A stretch of 6,604 bases of DNA, from positions 1 through 6,604 of the forward strand of contig JAFUKV010000014.1 of the NCBI GenBank assembly GCA_017467745.1, given 5' to 3'. Positions 1 through 5,288 of the stretch are shown here, piece after piece. This DNA comes from Bacteroidaceae bacterium (GTDB lineage: Bacteria; Bacteroidota; Bacteroidia; Bacteroidales; CHK158-818). A program made the translations under genes and the position numbers. The notes under the pieces are model-generated. The model did not search any database. It saw only the letters and a list, made by a program, of their open reading frames with translations, and was not told the origin of the DNA. Position 1 is the first letter of the stretch, and every line of letters begins with the position of its first letter.

Positions 1-464
1 AATGTAACGAAAATGAGTTGTCTATTGGCTATGCGGAATTGGTGAATCGTGCCCGAGAGTCGGCAAAAAACGCTTATGCTCCATAGTCCGGTTTTTATGT
101 CGGGGCGGCAACTCTACTTGATAACTGGATGATAATAACCGGTAGCAATCAGGAGAATGCGGCTTATCCGTCAGGGTTGTGCGCAGAACGGGTCGCATTG
201 TTCTCGACAGTTTCTAATTTCCGTTCTAATGCCATTACAACCATAGCGGTAGCGGCGTATAATGGTTTGGAATTTACAGCAAAACCGATTTCACCTTGCG
301 GTGCTTGCCGTCAAGTATTATTAGAGTATGAGAAACGTCAGCAAACGCCTATCCGGATAATTCTTTACGGAAAAGAGGCTGTTTATACGGCTTCTTCGGC
401 ATTGTCTCTGATGCCGTTGTGTTTTGACAGTTCGTATCTTAAAAACGATGCCGATGAATTGTAA
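1..464 (+). pseudogene. cdd: Cytidine deaminase, 5'-truncated by the window edge and interrupted by an in-frame TAG
   Basis: Cytidine deaminase hydrolyses cytidine and deoxycytidine to uridine and deoxyuridine in cytoplasmic pyrimidine salvage. The frame is open from position 3 and ends at TAA 462-464; the N-terminus lies outside the window. Upstream of the stop it reads ...NRARESAKNAYAP, then TAG at 84-86, then SGFYVGAATLLDN. The family motif is [SA]PYSxFxVGAA, so the amber codon sits exactly where Tyr is expected, with no frameshift. Downstream, the zinc and catalytic motifs are intact: CAER (Cys codon 180-182, catalytic Glu 186-188) and PCGACRQ (Cys codons 297-299 and 306-308). The Cys-Ala-Glu form is that of the small homotetrameric class. 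Reinitiation at ATG 129 would give 111 residues lacking the first helix and strands, probably inactive. The Trp codon at 126-128, where NG is usual, is a second deviation. Real pseudogene, base-call error and stop read-through all fit; a single-base nonsense change is simplest. The family call is firm, the loss of function less so. Confidence 0.8.
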
Positions 465-482
465 TGCCGATTGCCTGAAAAA

Positions 483-513
483 TTTTATTTTATACCATTT
501 CTTCGTATCTTTG
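483..513 (+). promoter_or_regulatory. Probable Bacteroides-type promoter for dnaX-corA
   Basis: The 82-bp gap between the cdd stop and dnaX contains TATCTTTG at 506-513, a full match to the Bacteroidales -7 element TAnnTTTG. Nineteen bases upstream lies TTTT (483-486), a 3 of 4 match to the -33 element TTTG. Transcription would start near 519-522 and leave a short leader of about 25 nt before the dnaX ATG. The weak -33 box makes this a moderate call. Confidence 0.5.
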
Positions 514-546
514 AAACAAGTTTAATTAGATCAGAATTTACACAAT

Positions 547-2310
547 ATGGACAATTATATTGTTTCAGCGAGAAAATACCGTCCGTCTACATTTCGGTCG
601 GTAGTAGGTCAAAAAGCCTTGACACAGACGCTGAAAAACGCAATAGATTCTCACAAATTGGCACATGCGTATCTTTTTTGCGGACCTCGCGGTGTCGGCA
701 AAACTTCGTGCGCCCGTATTTTTGCCAAAACGATAAATTGTCTTCATCCCACGCCGGACGGAGAAGCATGTAATGAATGCGAGTCGTGCCGGGCATTTAA
801 CGAGCAACGTTCGTTCAATATATCGGAGCTGGATGCGGCTTCCAATAATTCGGTAGATGATATACGGCAGTTGACGGATCAGGTGCGTGTGCCGCCTCAA
901 ATAGGGCAGTATAAAGTCTTTATTATAGATGAGGTGCACATGTTGTCGCAAGCAGCGTTCAACGCTTTTCTGAAAACGTTGGAAGAACCGCCTCACCATG
1001 CTATTTTTATACTTGCTACAACGGAGAAACATAAAATATTACCTACGATATTGTCTCGCTGCCAGATATACGATTTTCAGCGTATAGGGGTGTCGGATAT
1101 TGTGGAACAACTGCAATACATCGCTTCGGAAGAGGGAGTGTCGGCAGAAGATAACGCATTGAACGTAATTGCGCAGAAAGCCGATGGCGGTATGCGGGAC
1201 GCATTGTCTATTTTCGACCAAGTTACCAGCTTTACGGGAGGGAATATTACTTATCAGGCAGTGATAAATAACCTGAATGTTTTAGACTATGAGTATTACT
1301 TTCGGTTAGTAGACGCTTTTTTGAAACATTCGGTGAGCGATGCGCTTTTGTTGTTTAACGATGTGTTGAATAAAGGTTTCGACGCGCAACATTTTATATC
1401 GGGAATGGGTAGCCATCTCCGGGATTTGTTGGTGTGTAAAGATCCGGTTACATTGCCGTTGTTGGAGGCTTCCGCTTCTGTAAGCGGGCGGTACGCTCAG
1501 CAGGCGGCGCAATGTCAGAATGCGTTTCTTTATAAGGCATTAGAGTTGAGCAATGAGTGCGATTTGAATTATCGTGTCAGTAAAAATAAAAGATTGCTGG
1601 TAGAATTGACGTTGATACGTATTTGCCAGATAGGGCAGTCGTTGGCGGGGAGTGATTCTGTGCAGTCGCAGCCGTTACAACAAGTGCGCCCTGCTGCCGT
1701 TCCGCCTGCTCAGACAGTAGCTTCGGCGACGCTTCCATCAGCCGTAAAGCAGGCGGTGTCTCCGGTATCTGTTTCTTCTGCTTCGGTGCAACAGCAAGTC
1801 CCCCAACCTGCAAAATTTAATGCTCCGGATGCCAAACCAGTATCTTCGAGGCCTTTGTCTGCTATCCCGAGTATTTCCATAAAAAAACCGAAAATCTCAA
1901 AAGAGGAGCAAGGAAAGACAGAACAGGCGCAAGTTATGGCGGATATGAATACACCTTTTGATGAAAAGATGTTGTCGGAAGCATGGTTGAAGTTTACCGA
2001 AACCATTCCTACTGAGGCTGTTTTGATTAAGACGATGCAACTGTGCATGCCTCGTTTGCTGGATGGACAGACATTTGAGGTTATCGTAGAAAATCCGGAT
2101 CAAATAGAGCGTTTGAACGATAAGGCTCCTGATTTGTTGTTGTTCTTAAAACAACGACTGCAAAATTCTCATATAATCATGAAAATGCGTCAAAGTACGC
2201 GTGAAGAGCGAAAGAGAGTGTTCAGTCAGTTGGAAAAATTTGAATATATGGCAAAGAAAAATCCGAATTTGTTGAGTTTGAAAGATACGTTCGGGTTGGA
2301 ATTGGCTTAA
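547..2310 (+). CDS. dnaX: DNA polymerase III subunit tau/gamma (clamp loader ATPase)
   Basis: This 587-residue AAA+ subunit of the DNA polymerase III clamp loader uses ATP to open and load the beta sliding clamp and holds the replisome together in the cytoplasm. Visible in order: N-terminal MDNYIVSARKYRPSTF; Walker A GPRGVGKT (46-53); zinc-module cysteines C65, C75, C78, C81; Walker B with D128-E129; sensor 1 ATT (157-159); the SRC arginine-finger motif (170-172); sensor 2 in GGMRDAL with R217; the clamp-loader collar domain to about 365; a Pro/Ala/Ser/Gln-rich linker (about 371-445); and a C-terminal tau-type domain (about 465-587). The start matches the conserved family N-terminus, and a promoter-like element lies just upstream. 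An A7 run gives an in-frame A_AAA_AAA at codons 446-447 in the linker, a possible frameshift site for a short gamma form. corA follows after 13 bp. The identification is very secure. Confidence 0.97.
   Translation: MDNYIVSARKYRPSTFRSVVGQKALTQTLKNAIDSHKLAHAYLFCGPRGVGKTSCARIFAKTINCLHPTPDGEACNECESCRAFNEQRSFNISELDAASNNSVDDIRQLTDQVRVPPQIGQYKVFIIDEVHMLSQAAFNAFLKTLEEPPHHAIFILATTEKHKILPTILSRCQIYDFQRIGVSDIVEQLQYIASEEGVSAEDNALNVIAQKADGGMRDALSIFDQVTSFTGGNITYQAVINNLNVLDYEYYFRLVDAFLKHSVSDALLLFNDVLNKGFDAQHFISGMGSHLRDLLVCKDPVTLPLLEASASVSGRYAQQAAQCQNAFLYKALELSNECDLNYRVSKNKRLLVELTLIRICQIGQSLAGSDSVQSQPLQQVRPAAVPPAQTVASATLPSAVKQAVSPVSVSSASVQQQVPQPAKFNAPDAKPVSSRPLSAIPSISIKKPKISKEEQGKTEQAQVMADMNTPFDEKMLSEAWLKFTETIPTEAVLIKTMQLCMPRLLDGQTFEVIVENPDQIERLNDKAPDLLLFLKQRLQNSHIIMKMRQSTREERKRVFSQLEKFEYMAKKNPNLLSLKDTFGLELA
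1881..1887 (+). promoter_or_regulatory. Possible programmed slippage heptamer A_AAA_AAA in dnaX
   Basis: A run of seven A residues is phased as A_AAA_AAA, reading Lys446-Lys447, and resembles the A_AAA_AAG ribosomal frameshift site of Escherichia coli dnaX. A -1 shift (or a transcript with one extra A) would add 24 codons and stop at TGA 1959-1961, giving about 471 residues. A +1 shift would stop at TGA 1946-1948, giving about 466 residues. Either product keeps the ATPase and collar domains and loses the tau C-terminal domain, as gamma does. No convincing stimulatory hairpin is seen downstream, so use of the site is inference. Confidence 0.3.
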
Positions 2311-2323
2311 AGAATATTCCGGT

Positions 2324-3397
2324 ATGCGAAAACAAGCGTCTGTATTGCATCGAAAAAGAAAACGTACCCGTAATACGCTGTTGATGGAAAACTTGTTGTA
2401 CACGGGCGATAAAGGTATAGATACGCGTATTAGGCTTATTCAATATAATGCGAATGAATATTTTTCGACTGATGTTGCGGATGTAAAGGCGTTGCTTTCT
2501 GTATTAAAAGATCAATATATAAATTGGATACAGGTATCGGGTATGTCCGATACTGATATGATAGGCGATTTAGGGGATCTTTTGGGTTTGCATCGTTTGG
2601 ATATTCAGGACATTTTGACTGCTCAACATGTATCCAAAATAGAAATATATGAAGATAAAACAATGTTGCTATTTAACTCATTCTCATATAAAGATAAGGA
2701 GTTGCAGCAAGAGCATATTTGTATTGTATTGGGTCAAAATTTTGTAGTCTCGTTTCAAGAATCGTCTTTTCCGTTATTTGATAATGTGCTGAAAGCGATT
2801 GAAGCGAATACTACGAAAGTACGCGGACGGTCGGCGGATTTCTTGTTTGGGTTATTATGTAATAATGTGTTGAGCAATTATATTGAGACGGTGGCATTTC
2901 TTGAAGACGATTTGGGCGATTTGGAAGAGGAGTTGTCTACCGGTAATCCTGAGGATGAATTTTCGATACGTTTACAACAAAAACGGCACGATTATCTCCA
3001 AATGAGGAAATCAGTGATTCCGCTGAAAGAGAATTTTAATAAATTGATATTTAACGATAATGGTCTTGTAAAAGGTGAAAATTTGATTTATTTGAGCGAT
3101 TTGCAAGATCGTCTTAATTTTATTGTACAGAGCCTTGAAATTTGCCATGAAACAATGAAATCGTTGATGGAACTGTATGTGTCTAATAACGATATGAAGA
3201 TGAATGAGGTTATGAAGCGTTTAACGGCGGTTACTACGTTGTTTATACCCTTGACGTTTGTTGTAGGTGTTTGGGGGATGAATTTTCGTTTTATGCCGGA
3301 ATTGGATTGGAAATACGGTTACTTAACCGCTTGGATAGTTATGCTTCTGATTGCGATTGCCGTCGGGTGGTATATTCGGAAAAAGAAATGGTTTTGA
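2324..3397 (+). CDS. corA: CorA-family magnesium/divalent cation transporter
   Basis: This 357-residue inner-membrane channel of the CorA family works as a pentamer and admits Mg2+ (and often Co2+ or Ni2+) along the membrane potential. The large cytoplasmic N-terminal domain (about 25-295) ends in a long helical stretch rich in charged residues. It is followed by TM1 (about 301-317, with the typical IPLTF), the signature GMN at 318-320, a periplasmic loop (MPELDWKYGY) and TM2 (about 334-351), then a basic tail RKKKWF. The residue before GMN is Trp rather than the usual Tyr. The chosen ATG gives a basic 20-residue leader; ATG at 2384 (Met21) is the alternative start. The gene begins 13 bp after the dnaX stop with no promoter between, so co-transcription is likely. 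It ends in TGA and faces the convergent tRNA operon. Family certain; exact metal preference not readable from sequence. Confidence 0.95.
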   Translation: MRKQASVLHRKRKRTRNTLLMENLLYTGDKGIDTRIRLIQYNANEYFSTDVADVKALLSVLKDQYINWIQVSGMSDTDMIGDLGDLLGLHRLDIQDILTAQHVSKIEIYEDKTMLLFNSFSYKDKELQQEHICIVLGQNFVVSFQESSFPLFDNVLKAIEANTTKVRGRSADFLFGLLCNNVLSNYIETVAFLEDDLGDLEEELSTGNPEDEFSIRLQQKRHDYLQMRKSVIPLKENFNKLIFNDNGLVKGENLIYLSDLQDRLNFIVQSLEICHETMKSLMELYVSNNDMKMNEVMKRLTAVTTLFIPLTFVVGVWGMNFRFMPELDWKYGYLTAWIVMLLIAIAVGWYIRKKKWF

Positions 3398-3554
3398 ATT
3401 CTTTTTGTCAAAAGTCTGTTAGTTTATAAACGGGTAATTTTGCTCTTTTCGTCCGTTTCCGATGTTATTTCTACTGTTTAGTGTGTATGTTGTCAAATGT
3501 AACATAACTTCGCAAAAAGGTTTTCTGTATGCAGTAAGAAGTATGATACTTGGT

Positions 3555-3591
3555 ATGTCTAATAAAAAGTTTATAAGGTTTTATTAGACAT
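3555..3591. repeat. Perfect 13-bp inverted repeat with 11-bp spacer
   Basis: ATGTCTAATAAAA (3555-3567) and its exact complement TTTTATTAGACAT (3579-3591) flank an 11-bp spacer. As RNA the stem could extend by G-U pairs to about 3552-3594. No T-run follows on either side, so it is a poor intrinsic terminator. It may be an mRNA 3'-end stabiliser for corA, a regulator binding site or a remnant of a small repeat element. Confidence 0.7.
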
Positions 3592-3667
3592 GTCGTATTT
3601 TGTCGAACAATGCGGTTGTTGCGTTTTGGCGTGATTTTAGCCGTCTGGTAAGATAGGGAGCAATAAT

Positions 3668-3716
3668 AAAAAATGCGAAAAACAACGGAATATCGTAGTT
3701 AATCGCATTTTTTTTT
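3668..3716. terminator. Bidirectional rho-independent terminator between corA and the tRNA operon
   Basis: AAAAAATGCGA (3668-3678) pairs with TCGCATTTTTT (3703-3713). Further pairing inside includes AAC/GTT and ACG/CGT, so most of the segment folds into one long hairpin. On the + strand the stem ends in nine T residues (3708-3716). On the - strand it ends in six T residues followed by ATTATTG. It begins only a few bases past the tRNA-Leu(GAG) 3' end, so it is the natural terminator of the tRNA operon, and it would also stop read-through from corA. Confidence 0.8.
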
Positions 3717-3717
3717 G

Positions 3718-3801
3718 TGTCCGAGATGAGATTCGAACTCACACAGGCTTACGCCCACCACCCCCTCAAAGTGGCGTGTCTACCAATTTCACCACCCGGA
3801 C
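3718..3801 (-). tRNA. tRNA-Leu(GAG)
   Basis: The acceptor arms GTCCGGG and CTCGGAC pair with one G-U, followed by discriminator A. The anticodon stem is CCACT/GGTGG around loop TTGAGGG, giving anticodon GAG, which reads CUC and CUU. The long variable arm and the AATTGGTAGAC D-loop are those of class II leucine tRNAs. The T-arm is GTGAG-TTCGAAT-CTCAT. The gene is 84 nt and has no encoded CCA, so the tail must be added by CCA-adding enzyme. It is the last gene of a three-tRNA operon, 11 bp after tRNA-Leu(CAG), with a terminator directly behind it. Confidence 0.96.
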
Positions 3802-3812
3802 AAATTCGTACG

Positions 3813-3897
3813 TGCCCAAAACAGGACTCGAACCTGCACGTTCTTAACAAACACTAGTCCCTGAAACTAGCGCGTCTACCAATTCCGCCATTTGGGC
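3813..3897 (-). tRNA. tRNA-Leu(CAG)
   Basis: The acceptor arms GCCCAAA and TTTGGGC pair perfectly and are followed by discriminator A. The anticodon stem CTAGT/ACTAG encloses TTCAGGG, giving anticodon CAG, which reads CUG. A 16-nt variable arm and the GCGGAATTGGTAGACGC D-arm are typical of leucine tRNAs. The T-arm is GCAGG-TTCGAGT-CCTGT. The gene is 85 nt without CCA. It is the middle gene of the operon, 23 bp after tRNA-Gly and 11 bp before tRNA-Leu(GAG). Confidence 0.96.
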
Positions 3898-3920
3898 ATG
3901 GCCTCGATGTTTTGAGCAAG

Positions 3921-3993
3921 AGCGAAAGACGGGACTCGAACCCGCGACCCTAACCTTGGCAAGGTTATGCTCTACCAACTGAGCTACTTTCGC
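3921..3993 (-). tRNA. tRNA-Gly(GCC)
   Basis: The acceptor arms GCGAAAG and CTTTCGC pair perfectly, with discriminator T. The D-arm is AGCTCAGTTGGTAGAGC. The anticodon stem TAACC/GGTTA encloses TTGCCAA, giving anticodon GCC, which reads GGC and GGU. The T-arm contains GGTTCGAGTCC. The gene is 73 nt (class I) without CCA. It is the first gene of the operon, about ten bases from the -7 element of its promoter. Confidence 0.96.
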
Positions 3994-4003
3994 ACTTGCG
4001 GTG

Positions 4004-4035
4004 CAAATATAGGATAAGATTTGTTTCTGTGCAAA
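4004..4035 (-). promoter_or_regulatory. Promoter of the tRNA-Gly-Leu-Leu operon
   Basis: Reading leftward, TTTG (4032-4035) and TATATTTG (4004-4011) are separated by exactly 20 bp. This is a full match to the Bacteroidales primary-sigma consensus TTTG-N19-21-TAnnTTTG. The start point would fall only a few bases before the tRNA-Gly 5' end, as expected for a dedicated tRNA promoter. Both boxes continue as TTTGCAC. Confidence 0.85.
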
Positions 4036-4052
4036 TGTATGAAACACTTTTT

Positions 4053-4081
4053 TAGCCTAAATCCATATCGGTTATAGCCTA
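4053..4081. repeat. TAGCCTA direct repeat upstream of the tRNA promoter
   Basis: TAGCCTA occurs at 4053-4059 and 4075-4081, with starts 22 bp apart (about two helical turns). It lies between the folE stop and the tRNA promoter. The flanks are also alike (TT before, ATCC shortly after). It could be a protein-binding site or chance; no known motif is recognised. Confidence 0.35.
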
Positions 4082-4092
4082 TCCTTGTTCAT

Positions 4093-4692
4093 TCAGAATG
4101 TAGGCCGTTTTATAAGCGATATAAATTCTTCGCGTGTTTTCAGTTCATTAAAAGCTCCTGTAAAATCGGATGTGGTTGTTATTGAATGTTGTTTTTCCAC
4201 GCCTCTCATTTGCATGCACATGTGCTGCGCCTCTATTACTACCATAACGCCCAATGGGTTAAGCGTTCGTTGCAAACACTCTTTTATTTGTAGAGTAAGC
4301 CGCTCTTGTATCTGTAAACGGCGGGCGTACACATCGACAATCCGCGCTATTTTGCTGAGGCCTGTAATGTATTTGTTCGGGATGTACGCAACATGGGCTT
4401 TCCCGAAAAAAGGTAACATGTGGTGTTCGCACATCGAATAGAAATCAATGTCTTTTACAATTACCATTTGCCGGTAGTTTTCACGAAACATGGCGGATGA
4501 TATGATCTCCTCAGGATTTTGTCCGTATCCTTTTGTAAGGAACTGCATGGCCTTAGCTACTCGTTCGGGGGTTTTGAGCAAGCCTTCGCGATTTACGTCT
4601 TCGCCTAATAGCTCTAAGATACATTTATAGTGGTATGCTAATTGCCGGCGAGTTTCTTCTTTGGCGGATGTTGCGGTTGTTTTATCGTTCAT
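4093..4692 (-). CDS. folE: GTP cyclohydrolase I
   Basis: This enzyme converts GTP to 7,8-dihydroneopterin triphosphate plus formate, the first step of tetrahydrofolate synthesis and of other pterin pathways, in the cytoplasm. The 199 residues match the usual length of the type IA enzyme, which forms a homodecamer. Visible are the zinc ligands C88 and H91 in SMCEHHMLPF and C159 in QHMCMQMRG, the catalytic-site histidines H90 and H157, and the GLLKTPERVAKAM motif (37-49) typical of the family. The start codon overlaps the stop of the upstream SPOR gene as ATGA (4689-4692), so translation is probably coupled and the start is well fixed. The gene ends in TGA. No clear terminator lies between it and the tRNA promoter 58 bp downstream, so some folE transcripts may run into the tRNAs. 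Confidence 0.97.
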   Translation of the reverse strand: MNDKTTATSAKEETRRQLAYHYKCILELLGEDVNREGLLKTPERVAKAMQFLTKGYGQNPEEIISSAMFRENYRQMVIVKDIDFYSMCEHHMLPFFGKAHVAYIPNKYITGLSKIARIVDVYARRLQIQERLTLQIKECLQRTLNPLGVMVVIEAQHMCMQMRGVEKQHSITTTSDFTGAFNELKTREEFISLIKRPTF

Positions 4693-5210
4693 CTATTTTC
4701 TGGTGCATTTAAAGAACCGTGTATCGGGAATCTTACATTGTCTTGTACTACATACATTTCTTTTCCAAACTTGGGCAGCTCTTTTTTTAGAAAACGCAGA
4801 CGGGTATCGGCTTCTTCGTATGTTCGGAAATTCCCTATTCTTAATCTCCAAACGGGAGCATTGAAAGTAATGTATGTTTCTATTTGCGGATCTGCTTCTT
4901 TTATCGTTTTTTCTTTTTGAATTGCTTCTTGTTTTGACTTACGTTGGTCGTTTCCGGAAAAGACCTGTATTCGGTATCCCTGAGTAACGATATAGGAAAC
5001 GTCGTTTATCCGTTCTAAATTGCTGCCTTCTCCGAATTTTCCCATACGGGCGTTTAAACGGGCATCTTGGTGTATCGTAATTTTTCCGCCTTTCGGAGAA
5101 TTTTGCAGATGGTTTACGAGCGTGGTGCTGTTATCTTGTGCTGCCAGTTTAAGGGATATTGCTAACGCTACGCTTATACGTAATGTGTTTTTTAAGAATG
5201 TTATCGCCAT
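4689..5210 (-). CDS. Secreted SPOR-domain protein
   Basis: This is a 173-residue exported protein with a C-terminal SPOR domain. SPOR domains bind septal peptidoglycan stripped of stem peptides, so an envelope or division-related role is likely, though the specific function is unknown. The N-terminus has a basic and hydrophobic signal peptide (about 1-24, ending LKLAA before Q25). A segment with the wording ITIHQDARLNARMGK (44-58) follows, which I recall from Bacteroidales relatives. The SPOR fold spans about 77-157: GYRIQVFSGN (first strand), a charged helix rich in Lys and Glu, VWRLRIGNFRTYEEADTRL, and a final strand MYVVQD. It lies after a hairpin downstream of tpiA and overlaps folE by 4 bp. 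No convincing promoter is seen ahead of it, so expression may depend on read-through from tpiA or on a weak promoter. The domain is clear; the gene name is not. Confidence 0.88.
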   Translation of the reverse strand: MAITFLKNTLRISVALAISLKLAAQDNSTTLVNHLQNSPKGGKITIHQDARLNARMGKFGEGSNLERINDVSYIVTQGYRIQVFSGNDQRKSKQEAIQKEKTIKEADPQIETYITFNAPVWRLRIGNFRTYEEADTRLRFLKKELPKFGKEMYVVQDNVRFPIHGSLNAPENR

Positions 5211-5245
5211 ACCGATACTGATTATCCGAATTAAAAGAGAATAGA

Positions 5246-5273
5246 AGAAACCCGTTCCAACGAGCGGGTTTCT
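5246..5273 (-). terminator. Hairpin terminator or attenuator after tpiA
   Basis: AGAAACCCG and CGGGTTTCT form a perfect 9-bp stem with a 10-nt loop. Read leftward it is followed by a pyrimidine-rich stretch (TCTATTCTCTTTT). It lies 15 bp past the tpiA stop and about 35 bp before the SPOR start. The T-tract is imperfect, so partial read-through into SPOR-folE is plausible. Confidence 0.7.
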
Positions 5274-5288
5274 ATTATGGTTGTGATA

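Larger units (their letters stand above)
3398..3717. other. Gene-poor convergent intergenic region with hairpins
   Basis: About 320 bp separate the corA stop from the 3' end of the leftward tRNA operon. No recognisable gene lies here. Visible elements are an isolated TAnnTTTG box (3435-3442) without a correctly placed -33 box; a possible 41-codon ORF (3462-3587) with a hydrophobic start; a small hairpin with arms TATGTT and AACATA (3486-3506); a 13-base palindrome AAGTATGATACTT (3539-3551); a perfect 13-bp inverted repeat (3555-3591); a small AACAA/TTGTT hairpin (3606-3620); and a strong two-way terminator (3668-3716). The corA 3' UTR probably extends through much of this stretch to the terminator. 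Confidence 0.6.

Noticed and set aside
84..86. TAG as a reassigned sense codon in this organism
   Set aside because: Only one in-frame TAG is seen, the other six protein genes have none, and the three tRNAs here have GAG, CAG and GCC anticodons. One event is better explained by mutation or error.
129..464. Treating the 111-codon frame from ATG 129 as a complete normal gene
   Set aside because: The same frame continues upstream of the TAG with clear cytidine-deaminase sequence, so the ATG is an internal Met and the frame is a fragment of cdd.
471..773. 100-codon + strand frame overlapping the start of dnaX
   Set aside because: It overlaps the dnaX 5' coding region in another frame, runs over its promoter and shows no family resemblance.
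565..1032. 155-codon open frame on the - strand inside dnaX
   Set aside because: It is fully antisense to the conserved AAA+ domain of dnaX, with no recognisable protein features; it is a shadow frame, as are the other antisense frames within dnaX.
3428..3458. AAACGGG/TCCGTTT hairpin as a corA terminator
   Set aside because: The stem is 6-7 bp with a 17-nt loop and has no T-run after it; the hairpin at 3668-3716 is far better.
3844..4047. 67-codon - strand frame across the tRNA genes
   Set aside because: It is translated tRNA-Gly and tRNA-Leu sequence (AQLVEH- and MAELVDA-type words are typical of falsely translated tRNAs).
4085..4441. 118-codon + strand frame opposite folE
   Set aside because: It is antisense to the conserved folE core; no independent support.
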